From the NCBI GenBank assembly GCA_946800325.1, contig OX326956.1, positions 8,845,167-8,909,166 of the forward strand: a stretch of DNA of 64,000 nucleotides. Reading direction: 5' to 3'. Positions 1-14,700 of the stretch are shown here, piece after piece (the first letter of the stretch is position 1; the number at the start of each line of letters is the position of its first letter). Both the position numbers and the translations under genes were made by a program. The DNA comes from Luzula sylvatica (lineage: Eukaryota > Streptophyta > Magnoliopsida > Poales > Juncaceae). The notes beneath the pieces are model-generated. The model made no database searches and was not told where the DNA came from. It worked only from the letters and a program-made list of their open reading frames with translations.

Positions 1-3000
1 TCACCAAATTTCACAAACACTAAGGAAGTTTGTTTTTCGATTCAAAACAAGATTTTAACCCTTTGAGGAGTTCAAATAACATGTTTTTAGATCATTTGTA
101 TCGTATCTTTTACTACGTAACTTTTCACCAAATTTCTCAAACACTAAGAAAGTTTGTTTTTAGATTCAAAACAAGATTTTAACGCTTTGAGGAGTTCAAA
201 TAACATGTTTTTAGATCATTTGTATCGTATCTTTTACTACTTAACTTTTCACCAAATTTCACAAACACTAAGGAAGTTTGTTTTTCGATTCAAAACAAGA
301 TTTTAACGCTTTGAGGAGTTCAAATAACATGTTTTTAGATCATTTGTATCGTATCTTTTACTACATAACTTTTCACCAAATTTCACAAACACTAAGGAAG
401 TTTGTTTTTCGATTCAAAACAAGATTTTAACGCTTTGAGGAGTTCAAATAACGTGTTTTTAGATCATTTGTATCGTATCTTTTACAACGTAACTTTTCAC
501 CAAATTTCACAAACACTAAGAAAGTTTGTTTTTAGATTCAAAACAAGATTTTAACGCTTTGAGGAGTTCAAATAACTTGTTTTTAGATCATTTGTATCGT
601 ATCTTTTACTACATAACTTTTCACCAAATTTCACAAACACTAAGGAAGTTTGTTTTTCGATTCAAAACAAGATTTTAACGCTTTGAGGAGTTCAAATAAC
701 GTGTTTTTAGATCATTCGTATCGTATCTTTTACTACATAACTTTTCACCAAATTTCACAAACACTAAGAAAGTTTGTTTTTCGATTCAAAACAAGATTTT
801 AAAGCTTTGAGGAGTTCAAATAACATGTTTTTAGATCATTTGTATCGTATCTTTTACTACATAACTTTTCACCAAATTTCACAAACACTAAGGAAGTTTG
901 TTTTTCGATTCAAAACAATATTTTAACCCTTTGAGGAGTTCAAATAACATGTTTTTAGATCATTTGTATCGTATCTGTTACTACATAACTTTTCACCTAA
1001 TTTCACAAACACTAAGAAAGTTTGTTTTTCGATTCAAAACAAGATTTTAACGCTTTGAGGAGTTCAAATAACGTGTTTTTAGATCATTTGTATCGTATCT
1101 TTTACTACATAACTTTTCACCAAATTTCACAAACACTAAGGAAGTTTGTTTTTCGATTCAAAACAAGATTTTAACGCTTTGAGGAGTTCAAATAACATGT
1201 TTTTAGATCATTTGTATCGTATCTTTTACTACATAACTTTTCACCAAATTTCACAAACACTAAGGAAGTTTGTTTTTCGATTCAAAACAAGATTTTAACG
1301 CTTTGAGGAGTTCAAATAACATGTTTTTAGATCATTTGTATCGTATCTTTTACTACATAATTTTTCACCAAATTTCACAAACACTAAGGAAGTTTGTTTT
1401 TCGATTCAAAACAAGATTTTAACGCTTTGAGGAGTTCAAATAACGTGTTTTTAGATCATTTGTATCGTATCTTTTACAACGTAACTTTTCACCAAATTTC
1501 ACAAACACTAAAAAAGTTTGTTTTTAGATTCAAAACAAGATTTTAACGCTTTGAGGAGTTCAAATAACTTGTTTTTAGATCATTTGTATCGTATCTTTTA
1601 CTACATAACTTTTCACCAAATTTCACAAACACTAAGGAAGTTTGTTTTTCGATTCAAAACAAGATTTTAACGCTTTGAGGAGTTCAAATAACATGTTTTT
1701 AGATCATTTGTATCGTATCTTTTACTACATAACTTTTCACCAAATTTCACAAACACTATGAAAGTTTGTTTTTCGATTCAAAACAAGATTTTAACGCTTT
1801 GAGGAGTTCAAATAACGTGTTTTTAGATCGTTTGTATCGTATCTTTTACTACATAACTTTTCACCAAATTTCACAAACACTAAGAAAGTTTGTTTTTAGA
1901 TTCAAAACAAGATTTTAACGCTTTGAGGAGTTCAAATAACATGTTTTTAGATCATTTGTATCGTATCTTTTACTACATAAATTTTCACCAAATTTCACAA
2001 ACACTAAGGAAGTTTGTTTTTCGATTCAAAACAAGATTTTAACGCTTTGAGGAGTTCAAATAACATGTTTTTAGATCATTTGTATCGTATCTTTTACTAC
2101 ATAACTTTTCACCAAATTTCACAAACACTAAGGAAGTTTGTTTTTCGATTCAAAACAAGATTTTAACCCTTTGAGGAGTTCAAATAACATGTTTTTAGAT
2201 CATTTGTATCGTATCTGTTACTACATAACTTTTCACCAAATTTCACAAACACTAAGGAAGTTTGTTTTTCGATTCAAAACAAGATTTTAACGCTTTGAGG
2301 AGTTCAAATAACGTGTTTTTAGATCGTTTGTATCGTATCTTTTACTTCATAACTTTTCACCAAATTTCACAAACACTAAGGAAGTTTGATTTTCGATTCA
2401 AAACAAGAATTTAACGCTTTGAGGAGTTCAAATAACGTGTTTTTAGATCATTTGTATCGTATCTTTTACTACATAACTTTTCACCAAATTTCACAAACAC
2501 TAAGAAAGTTTGTTTTTAGATTCAAAACAAGATTTTAATGCTTTGAGGAGTTCAAATAACATGTTTTTAGATCATTCGTATCGTATCTTTTACTACATAA
2601 CTTTTCACCAAATTTCACAAACACTAAGGAAGTTTGTTTTTCGATTCAAAACAAGATTTTAACGCTTTGAGGAGTTCAAATAACGTGTTTTTAGATCATT
2701 CGTATCGTATCTTTTACTACATAACTTTTCACCAAATTTCACAAACACTAAGAAAGTTTGTTTTTCGATTCAAAACAAGATTTTAAAGCTTTGAGGAGTT
2801 CAAATAACATGTTTTTAGATCATTTGTATCGTATCTTTTACTACATAACTTTTCACCAAATTTCACAAACACTAAGGAAGTTTGTTTTTCGATTCAAAAC
2901 AAGATTTTGACCCTTTGAGGAGTTCAAATAACATGTTTTTAGATCATTTGTATCGTATCTTTTACTACGTAACTTTTCACCAAATTTCTCAAACACTAAG

Positions 3001-4199
3001 AAAGTTTGTTTTTAGATTCAAAACAAGATTTTAACGCTTTGAGGAGTTCAAATAACATGTTTTTAGATCATTTGTATCGTATCTTTTACTACATAACTTT
3101 TCACCAAATTTCACAAACACTAAGGAAGTTTGTTTTTCGATTCAAAACAAGATTTTAACCCTTTGAGGAGTTCAAATAACGTGTTTTTAGATCATTTGTA
3201 TCGTATCTGTTACTACATAACTTTTCACCAAATTTCACAAACACTAAGGAAGTTTGTTTTTCGATTCAAAACAAGATTTTAACGCTTTGAGGAGTTCAAA
3301 TAACGTGTTTTTAGATCGTTTGTATCGTATCTTTTACTTCATAACTTTTCACCAAATTTCACAAACACTAAGGAAGTTTGATTTTCGATTCAAAACAAGA
3401 TTTTAACGCTTTGAGGAGTTCAAATAACGTGTTTTTAGATCATTTGTATCGTATCTTTTACTACATAACTTTTCACCAAATTTCACAAACACTAAGAAAG
3501 TTTGTTTTTAGATTCAAAACAAGATTTTAATGCTTTGAGGAGTTCAAATAACATGTTTTTAGATCATTTGTATCGTATCTGTTACTACATAACTTTTCAC
3601 CAAATTTCACAAACACTAAGGAAGTTTGTTTTTCGATTCAAAACAAGATTTTAACGCTTTGAGGAGTTCAAATAACGTGTTTTTAGATCGTTTGTATCGT
3701 ATCTTTTACTTCATAACTTTTCACCAAATTTCACAAACACTAAGGAAGTTTGATTTTCGATTCAAAACAAGATTTTAACGCTTTGAGGAGTTCAAATAAC
3801 GTGTTTTTAGATCATTCGTATCGTATCTTTTACTACATAACTTTTCACCAAATTTCACAAACACTAAGAAAGTTTGTTTTTAGATTCAAAACAAGATTTT
3901 AATGCTTTGAGGAGTTCAAATAACATGTTTTTAGATCATTCGTATCGTATCTTTTACTACATAACTTTTCACCAAATTTCACAAACACTAAGGAAGTTTG
4001 TTTTTCGATTCAAAACAAGATTTTAACGCTTTGAGGAGTTCAAATAACGTGTTTTTAGATCATTTGTATGGTATCTTTTACTTCATAACTTTTCACCAAA
4101 TTTCACAAACACTAAGGAAGTTTGATTTTCGATTCAAAACAAGATTTTAACGCTTTGAGGAGTTCAAATAACGTGTTTTTAGATCATTTGTATCGTATC

Positions 4200-7100
4200 T
4201 TTTACTACATAACTTTTCACCAAATTTCACAAACACTAAGGAAGTTTGTTTTTCGATTCAAAACAAGATTTTAACCCTTTGAGGAGTTCAAATAACATGT
4301 TTTTAGATCATTTGTATCGTATCTGTTACTACATAACTTTTCACCAAATTTCACAAACACTAAGGAAGTTTGTTTTTCGATTCAAAACAAGATTTTAACG
4401 CTTTGAGGAGTTCAAATAACGTGTTTTTAGATCATTTGTATCGTATCTTTTACTACATAACTTTTCACCAAATTTCACAAACACTAAGAAAGTTTGTTTT
4501 TAGATTCAAAACAAGATTTTAACGCTTTGAGGAGTTCAAATAACATGTTTTTAGATCATTTGTATCGTATCTTTTACTACATAACTTTTCTCCAAATTTC
4601 ACAAACACTAAGGAAGTTTGTTTTTCGATTCAAAACAAGATTTTAACGCTTTGAGGAGTTCAAATAACATGTTTTTAGATCATTTGTATCGTATCTTTTA
4701 CTACATAACTTTTCACCAAATTTCACAAACACTAACGAAGTTTGTTTTTCGATTCAAAACAAGATTTTAACCCTTTGAGGAGTTCAAATAACATGTTTTT
4801 AGATCATTTGTATCGTATCTTTTACTACATAACTTTTCACCAAATTTCACAAACACTAAGGAAGTTTGTTTTTCGATTCAAAACAAGATTTTAACGCTTT
4901 GAGGAGTTCAAATAACGTGTTTTTAGATCGTTTGTATCGTATCTTTTACAACATAACTTTTCACCAAATTTCACAAACACTAAGAAAGTTTGTTTTTAGA
5001 TTCAAAACAAGATTTTAACGCTTTGAGGAGTTCAAATAACATGTTTTTAGATCATTTGTATCGTATCTTTTACTACATAACTTTTCACCAAATTTCACAA
5101 ACACTAAGGAAGTTTGTTTTTCGATTCAAAACAAGATTTTAAAGCTTTGAGGAGTTCAAATAACATGTTTTTAGATCATTTGTATCGTATCTTTTACTAC
5201 ATAACTTTTCACCAAATTTCACAAACACTAAGGAAGTTTGTTTTTCGATTCAAAACAAGATTTTAACCCTTTGAGGAGTTCAAATAACATGTTTTTAGAT
5301 CATTGGTATCGTACCTTTTACTACATAACTTTTCACCAAATTTCACAAACACTAAGGAAGTTTGTTTTTCGATTCAAAACAAGATTTTAACCCTTTGAGG
5401 AGTTCAAATAACATGTTTTTAGATCATTGGTATCGTATCTTTTACTACATAACTTTTCACCAAATTTCACAAACACTAAGGAAGTTTGTTTTTCGATTCA
5501 AAACAAGATTTTAACGCTTTGAGGAGTTCAAATAACCTGTTTTTAGATCGTTTGTATCGTATCTTTTACTACATAACTTTTCACCAAATTTCACAACCAC
5601 TAAGGAAGTTTGTTTTTAGATTAAAAACAAGATTTTAAAGCTTTGAGGAGTTCAAATAACATGTTTTTAGATCATTTGTATCGTATCTTTTACTACATAA
5701 CTTTTCACCAAATTTCACAAACACTAAGGAAGTTTGTTTTTCGATTCAAAACAAGATTTTAACCCTTTGAGGAGTTCAAATAACATGTTTTTAGATCATT
5801 GGTATCGTACCTTTTACTACGTAACTTTTCACCAAATTTCACAAACACTAAGGAAGTTTGTTTTTCGATTCAAAACAAGATTTTAACCCTTTGAGGAGTT
5901 CAAATAACATGTTTTTAGATCATTGGTATCGTATCTTTTACTACATAACTTTTCACCGAATTTCACAAACACTAAGGAAGTTTGTTTTTCGATTCAAAAC
6001 AAGATTTTAAACCTTTGAGGAGTTCAAATAACATGTTTTTAGAACATTCGTATCGTATCTTTTACTACGTAACTTTTCACCAAATTTCACAAACACTAAG
6101 GAAGTTTGTTTTTCGATTCGAAACAAGATTTTAATGCTTTGAGGAGTTCAAATAACGTGTTTTTAGATCATTTGTATCGTATCTTTTACTACGTAACTTT
6201 TCACCAAATTTCACAAACACTAAGAAAGTTTGTTTTTAGATTCAAAACAAGATTTTAACGCTTTGAGGAGTTCAAATAACATGTTTTTAGATCATTTATA
6301 TCGTATCTTTTACTACATAACTTTTCACCAAATTTCACAAACACTAAGGAAGTTTGTTTTTCGATTCAAAACAAGATTTTAACGCTTTGAGGAGTTCAAA
6401 TAACCTGTTTTTAGATCATTTGTATCGTATCTTTTACTACATAACTTTTCACCAAATTTCACAAACACTAAGGAAGTTTGTTTTTCGATTCAAAACAAGA
6501 TTTTAACCCTTTGAGGAGTTCAAATAACATGTTTTTAGATCATTTGTATCGTATCTGTTACTACATAACTTTTCACCAAATTTCACAAACACTAAGGAAG
6601 TTTGTTTTTCGATTCAAAACAAGATTTTAACGCTTTGAGGAGTTCAAATAACGTGTTTTTAGATCATTTGTATCGTATCTTTTACTACATAACTTTTCAC
6701 CAAATTTCACAAACACTAAGAAAGTTTGTTTTTAGATTCAAAACAAGATTTTAACGCTTTGAGGAGTTCAAATAACAAGTTTTTAGATCATTTGTATCAT
6801 ATCTTTTACTACATAACTTTTCTCCAAATTTCACAAACACTAAGGAAGTTTGTTTTTCGATTCAAAACAAGATTTTAACGCTTTGAGGAGTTCAAATAAC
6901 ATGTTTTTAGATCATTTGTATCGTATCTTTTACTACATAACTTTTCACCAAATTTCACAAACACTAAGGAAGTTTGTTTTTCGATTCAAAACAAGATTTT
7001 AACCCTTTGAGGAGTTCAAATAACATGTTTTTAGATCATTTGTATCGTATCTTTTACTACATAACTTTTCACCAAATTTCACAAACACTAAGGAAGTTTG

Positions 7101-8665
7101 TTTTTCGATTCAAAACAAGATTTTAACGCTTTGAGGAGTTCAAATAACGTGTTTTTAGATCGTTTGTATCGTATCTTTTACAACATAACTTTTCACCAAA
7201 TTTCACAAACACTAAGAAAGTTTGTTTTTAGATTCAAAACAAGATTTTAACGCTTTGAGGAGTTCAAATAACATGTTTTTAGATCATTTGTATCGTATCT
7301 TTTACTACATAACTTTTCACCAAATTTCACAAACACTAAGGAAGTTTGTTTTTCGATTCAAAACAAGATTTTAAAGCTTTGAGGAGTTCAAATAACATGT
7401 TTTTAGATCATTTGTATCGTATCTTTTACTACATAACTTTTCACCAAATTTCACAAACACTAAGGAAGTTTGTTTTTCGATTCAAAACAAGATTTTAACC
7501 CTTTGAGGAGTTCAAATAACATGTTTTTAGATCATTGGTATCGTACCTTTTACTACATAACTTTTCACCAAATTTCACAAACACTAAGGAAGTTTGTTTT
7601 TCGATTCAAAACAAGATTTTAACCCTTTGAGGAGTTCAAATAACATGTTTTTAGATCATTGGTATCGTATCTTTTACTACATAACTTTTCCCCAAATTTC
7701 ACAAACACTAAGGAAGTTTGTTTTTCGATTCAAAACAAGATTTTAACGCTTTGAGGAGTTCAAATAACCTGTTTTTAGATCGTTTGTATCGTATCTTTTA
7801 CTACATAACTTTTCACCAAATTTCACAACCACTAAGGAAGTTTGTTTTTAGATTCAAAACAAGATTTTAAAGCTTTGAGGAGTTCAAATAACATGTTTTT
7901 AGATCATTTGTATCGTATCTTTTACTACATAACTTTTCACCAAATTTCACAAACACTAAGGAAGTTTGTTTTTCGATTCAAAACAAGATTTTAACCCTTT
8001 GAGGAGTTCAAATAACATGTTTTTAGATCATTGGTATCGTACCTTTTACTACGTAACTTTTCACCAAATTTCACAAACACTAAGGAAGTTTGTTTTTCGA
8101 TTCAAAACAAGATTTTAACCCTTTGAGGAGTTCAAATAACATGTTTTTAGATCATTGGTATCGTATCTTTTACTACATAACTTTTCACCGAATTTTACAA
8201 ACACTAAGGAAGTTTGTTTTTCGATTCAAAACAAGATTTTAACCCTTTGAGGCGTTCAAATAACATGTTTTTAGAACATTCGTATCGTATCTTTTACTAC
8301 GTAACTTTTCACCAAATTTCACAAACACTAAGGAAGTTTGTTTTTCGATTCAAAACAAGATTTTAACGCTTTGAGGAGTTCAAATAACGTGTTTTTAGAT
8401 CATTTGTATCGTATCTTTTACTACGTAACTTTTCACCAAATTTCACAAACACTAAGAAAGTTTGTTTTTAGATTCAAAACAAGATTTTAACGCTTTGAGG
8501 AGTTCAAATAACATGTTTTTAGATCATTTGTATCGTATCTTTTACTACATAACTTTTCACCAAATTTCACAAACACTAAGGAAGTTTGTTTTTCGATTCA
8601 AAACAAGATTTTAAAGCTTTGAGGAGTTCAAATAACATGTTTTTAGATCATTTGTATCGTATCTT
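4200..8665 (+). repeat. 18-monomer (2,232-bp) block, two tandem copies
   Basis: Rare monomer variants recur exactly 2,232 bp (18 x 124) apart: ATCTGTTAC at 4,321 and 6,553, TTTTCTCCAAA near 4,589 and 6,821, AACCTGTTTTTAG at 5,534 and 7,766, AGAACATTCG at 6,041 and 8,273. Before about 4,200 and after about 8,665 the two series stop matching. Edges are approximate. The copies run directly into each other, as expected from unequal exchange or replication-based duplication inside a satellite. Confidence 0.8.
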
Positions 8666-8749
8666 TTACTACATAACTTTTCACCAAATTTCACAAACAC
8701 TAAGGAAGTTTGTTTTTCGATTCAAAACAAGATTTTAACCCTTTGAGAA

Positions 8750-11700
8750 GTTCAAATAACATGTTTTTAGATCATTGGTATCGTACCTTTTACTATATAA
8801 CTTTTCACCAAATTTCACAAACACTAAGGAAGTTTGTTTTTCGATTCAAAACAAGATTTTAACCCTTTGAGGAGTTCAAATAACATGTTTTTAGATCATT
8901 GGTATCGTATCTTTTACTACATAACTTTTCACCAAATTTCACAAACACTAAGGAAGTTTGTTTTTCGATTCAAAACAAGATTTTAACGCTTTGAGGAGTT
9001 CAAATAACCTGTTTTTAGATCGTATGTATCGTATCTTTTACTACATATCTTTTCACCAAATTTCACAAACACTAAGGAAGTTTGTTTTTCGATTCAAAAC
9101 AAGATTTTAACCCTTTGAGGAGTTCAAATAACATGTTTTTAGATCATTTGTATCGTATATTTTACTACATAACTTTTCACCAAATTTCACAAACACTAAG
9201 GAAGTTTGTTTTTCGATTCAAAACAAGATTTTAACGCTTTGAGGAGTTCAAATAACATGTTTTTAGATCGTTTGTATCGTATCTTTTACAACATAACTTT
9301 TCACCAAATTTCACAAACACTATGAAAGTTTGTTTTTCGATTCAAAACAAGATTTTAACGCTTTGAGGAGTTCAAATAACGTGTTTTTAGATCATTTGTA
9401 TCGTATCTTTTACTACATAACTTTTCACCAAATTTCGCAAACACTAAGAAAGTTTGTTTTTCGATTCAAAACAAGATTTTAAAGCTTTGAGGAGTTCAAA
9501 TAACATGTTTTTAGATCATTTGTATCGTATCTTTTACTACATAACTTTTCACCAAATTTCACAAACACTAAGGAAGTTTGTTTTTCGATTCAAAACAAGA
9601 TTTTAACCCTTTGAGGAGTTCAAATAACATGTTTTTAGATCATTGGTATCGTATCTTTTACTACATAACTTTTCACCAAATTTCACAAACACGAAGGAAG
9701 TTTGTTTTTCGATTCAAAACAAGATTTTAACGCTTTGAGGAGTTCAAATAACGTGTTTTTAGATCGTTTGTATCGTATCTTTTACAACATAACTTTTCAC
9801 CAAATTTCACAACCACTAAGAAAGTTTGTTTTTAGATTCAAAACAAGATTTTAACGCTTTGAGGAGTTCAAATAACATGTTTTTAGATCATTTGTATCGT
9901 ATCTTTTACTCCATAACTTTTCACCAAATTTCACAAACACTAAGGAAGTTTGTTTTTCGATTCAAAACAAGATTTTAACGATTTGAGGAGTTCAAATAAC
10001 ATGTTTTTAGATCATTTGCATCGTATCTTTTACTACATAACTTTTCACCAAATTTCACAAACACTAAGAAAGTTTGTTTTTAGATTCAAAACAAGATTTT
10101 AACGCTTTGAGGAGTTCAAATAACATGTTTTTAGAACATTCGTATCGTATCTTTTACTACATAACTTTTCACCAAATTTCACAAACACTAAGAAAGTTTG
10201 TTTTTCGATTCAAAACAAGATTTTAACGCTTTGAGGAGTTCAAATAACGTGTTTTTAGATCGTTTGTATCATATCTTTTACTACATAACTTTTCACCAAA
10301 TTTCACAAACACTATGAAAGTTTGTTTTTAGATTCAAAACAAGATTTTAACGCTTTGAGGAGTTCAAATAACATGTTTTTAGAACATTCGTATCGTATCT
10401 TTTACTACGTAACTTTTCACCAAATTTCACAAACACTAAGGAAGTTTGTTTTTCGATTCAAAACAAGATTTTAACGCTTTGAGGAGTTCAAATAACGTGT
10501 TTTTAGATCATTTGTATCGTATCTTTTACTACGTAACTTTTCACCAAATTTCACAAACACTAAGAAAGTTTGTTTTTAGATTCAAAACAAGATTTTAACG
10601 CTTTGAGGAGTTCAAATAACATGTTTTTAGATCATTTGTATCGTATCTTTTACTACATAACTTTTCACCAAATTTCACAAACACTAAGGAAGTTTGTTTT
10701 TCGATTCAAAACAAGATTTTAAAGCTTTGAGGAGTTCAAATAACATGTTTTTAGATCATTTGTATCGTATCTTTTACTACATAACTTTTCACCAAATTTC
10801 ACAAACACTAAGGAAGTTTGTTTTTCGATTCAAAACAAGATTTTAACCCTTTGAGGAGTTCAAATAACATGTTTTTAGATCATTGGTATCGTACCTTTTA
10901 CTACATAAATTTTCACCAAATTTCAGAAACACTAAGGAAGTTTGTTTTTCGATTCAAAACAAGATTTTAACCCTTTGAGGAGTTCAAATAACATGTTTTT
11001 AGATCATTGGTATCGTATCTTTTACTACATAACTTTTCACCAAATTTCACAAACACTAAGGAAGTTTGTTTTTCGATTCAAAACAAGATTTTAACGCTTT
11101 GAGGAGTTCAAATAACCTGTTTTTAGATCGTTTGTATCGTATCTTTTACTACATAACTTTTCACCAAATTTCACAACCACTAAGGAAGTTTGTTTTTAGA
11201 TTCAAAACAAGATTTTAAAGCTTTGAGGAGTTCAAATAACATGTTTTTAGATCATTTGTATCGTATCTTTTACTACATAACTTTTCACCAAATTTCACAA
11301 ACACTAAGGAAGTTTGTTTTTCGATTCAAAACAAGATTTTAACCCTTTGAGGAGTTCAAATAACATGTTTTTAGATCATTGGTATCGTACCTTTTACTAC
11401 GTAACTTTTCACCAAATTTCACAAACACTAAGGAAGTTTGTTTTTCGATTCAAAACAAGATTTTAACCCTTTGAGGAGTTCAAATAACATGTTTTTAGAT
11501 CATTGGTATCGTATCTTTTACTACATAACTTTTCACCAAATTTCACAAACACTAAGGAAGTTTGTTTTTCGATTCAAAACAAGATTTTAACCCTTTGAGG
11601 AGTTCAAATAACATGTTTTTAGATCATTTGTATCGTATCTGTTACTACATAACTTTTCACCAAATTTCACAAACACTAAGGAAGTTTGTTTTTCGATTCA

Positions 11701-14700
11701 AAACAAGATTTTAACGCTTTGAGGAGTTCAAATAACGTGTTTTTAGATCATTTGTATCGTATCTTTTACTACATAACTTTTCACCAAATTTCACAAACAC
11801 TATGAAAGTTTGTTTTTAGATTCAAAACAAGATTTTAACGCTTTGAGGAGTTCAAATAACATGTTTTTAGATCATTTGTATCGTATCTTTTACTACATAA
11901 CTTTTCTCCAAATTTCACAAACACTAAGGAAGTTTGTTTTTCGATTCAAAACAAGATTTTAACGCTTTGAGGAGTTCAAATAACATGTTTTTAGATCATT
12001 TGTATCGTATCTTTTACTATATAACTTTTCACCAAATTTCACAAACACTAAGGAAGTTTGTTTTTCGATTCAAAACAAGATTTTAACCCTTTGAGGAGTT
12101 CAAATAACATGTTTTTAGATCATTTGTATCGTATCTTTTACTACATAACTTTTTACCAAATTTCACAAACACTAAGGAAGTTTGTTTTTCGATTCAAAAC
12201 AAGATTTTAACGCTTTGAGGAGTTCAAATAACGTGTTTTTAGATCGTTTGTATCGTATCTTTTACAACATAACTTTTCACCAAATTTCACTAACACTAAG
12301 AAAGTTTGTTTTTAGATTCAAAACAAGATTTTAACGCTTTGAGGAGTTCAAATAACATGTTTTTAGATCATTTGTATCGTATCTTTTACTACATAACTTT
12401 TCGCCAAATTTCACAAACACTAAGGAAGTTTGTTTTTCGATTCAAAACAAGATTTTAACGCTTTGAGGAGTTCAAATAACATGTTTTTAGATCATTTGTA
12501 TCGTATCTTTTACTACATAACTTTTCACCAAATTTCACAAACACTAAGAAAGTTTGTTTTTAGATTCAAAACAAGATTTTAACGCTTTGAGGAGTTCAAA
12601 TAACATGTTTTTAGAACATTCGTATCGTATCTTTTACTACATAACTTTTCACCAAATTTCACAAACACTAAGGAAGTTTGTTTTTCGATTCAAAACAAGA
12701 TTTTAACGCTTTGAGGAGTTCAAATAACGTGTTTTTAGATCATTTGTATCGTATCTTTTACTACATAACTTTTCACCAAATTTCACAAACACTAAGAAAG
12801 TTTGTTTTTAGATTCAAAACAAGATTTTAACGCTTTGAGGAGTTCAAATAACATGTTTTTAGATCATTTGTATCGTATCTTTTCCTACATACCTTTTCAC
12901 CAAATTTCACAAACACTAAGGAAGCTTGTTTTTTCGATTCAAAACAAGATTTTAACGCTTTGGGGAGTTCAAATAACGTGTTTTTAGATCATTTGTATCG
13001 TATCTTTTACTACATAACTTTTCTCCAAATTTCACAAACACTAAGGAAGTTTGTTTTTCGATTCAAAACAAGATTTTAACGCTTTGAGGAGTTCAAATAA
13101 CATGTTTTTAGATCATTTGTATCGTATCTTTTACTATATAACTTTTCACCAAATTTCACAAACACTAAGGAAGTTTGTTTTTCGATTCAAAACAAGATTT
13201 TAACCCTTTGAGGAGTTCAAATAACATGTTTTTAGATCATTTGTATCGTATCTTTTACTACATAACTTTTCACCAAATTTCACAAACACTAAGGAAGTTT
13301 GTTTTTCGATTCAAAACAAGATTTTAACCCTTTGAGGAGTTCAAATAACATGTTTTTAGATCATTGGTATCGTACCTTTTACTACATAACTTTTCACCAA
13401 ATTTCACAAACACTAAGGAAGTTTGTTTTTCGATTCAAAACAAGATTTTAACCCTTTGAGGAGTTCAAATAACATGTTTTTAGATCATTGGTATCGTATC
13501 TTTTACTACATAACTTTTCACCAAATTTCACAAACACTAAGGAAGTTTGTTTTTCGATTCAAAACAAGATTTTAACGCTTTGAGGAGTTCAAATAACCTG
13601 TTTTTAGATCGTTTGTATCGTATCTTTTACTACATATCTTTTCACCAAATTTCACAAACACTAAGGAAGTTTGTTTTTCGATTCAAAACAAGATTTTAAC
13701 CCTTTGAGGAGTTCAAATAAGATGTTTTTAGATCATTTGTATCGTATATTTTACTACATAACTTTTCACCAAATTTCACAAACACTAAGGAAGTTTGTTT
13801 TTCGATTCAAAACAAGATTTTAACGCTTTGAGGAGTTCAAATAACATGTTTTTAGATCGTTTGTATCGTATCTTTTACAACATAACTTTTCACCAAATTT
13901 CACAAACACTATGAAAGTTTGTTTTTCGATTCAAAACAAGATTTTAACGCTTTGAGGAGTTCAAATAACGTGTTTTTAGATCATTTGTATCGTATCTTTT
14001 ACTACATAACTTTTCACCAAATTTCACAAACACTAAGAAAGTTTGTTTTTCGATTCAAAACAAGATTTTAAAGCTTTGAGGAGTTCAAATAACATGTTTT
14101 TAGATCATTTGTATCGTATCTTTTACTACATAACTTTTCACCAAATTTCACAAACACTAAGGAAGTTTGTTTTTCGATTCAAAACAAGATTTTAACCCTT
14201 TGAGGAGTTCAAATAACATGTTTTTAGATCATTGGTATCGTATCTTTTACTACATAACTTTTCACCAAATTTCACAAACACTAAGGAAGTTTGTTTTTCG
14301 ATTCAAAACAAGATTTTAACGCTTTGAGGAGTTCAAATAACGTGTTTTTAGATCGTTTGTATCGTATCTTTTACAACATAACTTTTCACCAAATTTCACA
14401 ACCACTAAGAAAGTTTGTTTTTAGATTCAAAACAAGATTTTAACGCTTTGAGGAGTTCAAATAACATGTTTTTAGATCATTTGTATCGTATCTTTTACTC
14501 CATAACTTTTCACCAAATTTCACAAACACTAAGGAAGTTTGTTTTTCGATTCAAAACAAGATTTTAACGCTTTGAGGAGTTCAAATAACATGTTTTTAGA
14601 TCATTTGCATCGTATCTTTTACTACATAACTTTTCACCAAATTTCACAAACACTAAGAAAGTTTGTTTTTAGATTCAAAACAAGATTTTAACGCTTTGAG

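Noticed and set aside
12802..12987. 61-codon open frame in the satellite
   Set aside because: Arises from an extra T in a TTTTTTCG monomer and single substitutions; it is repeat sequence in one frame with no independent features.
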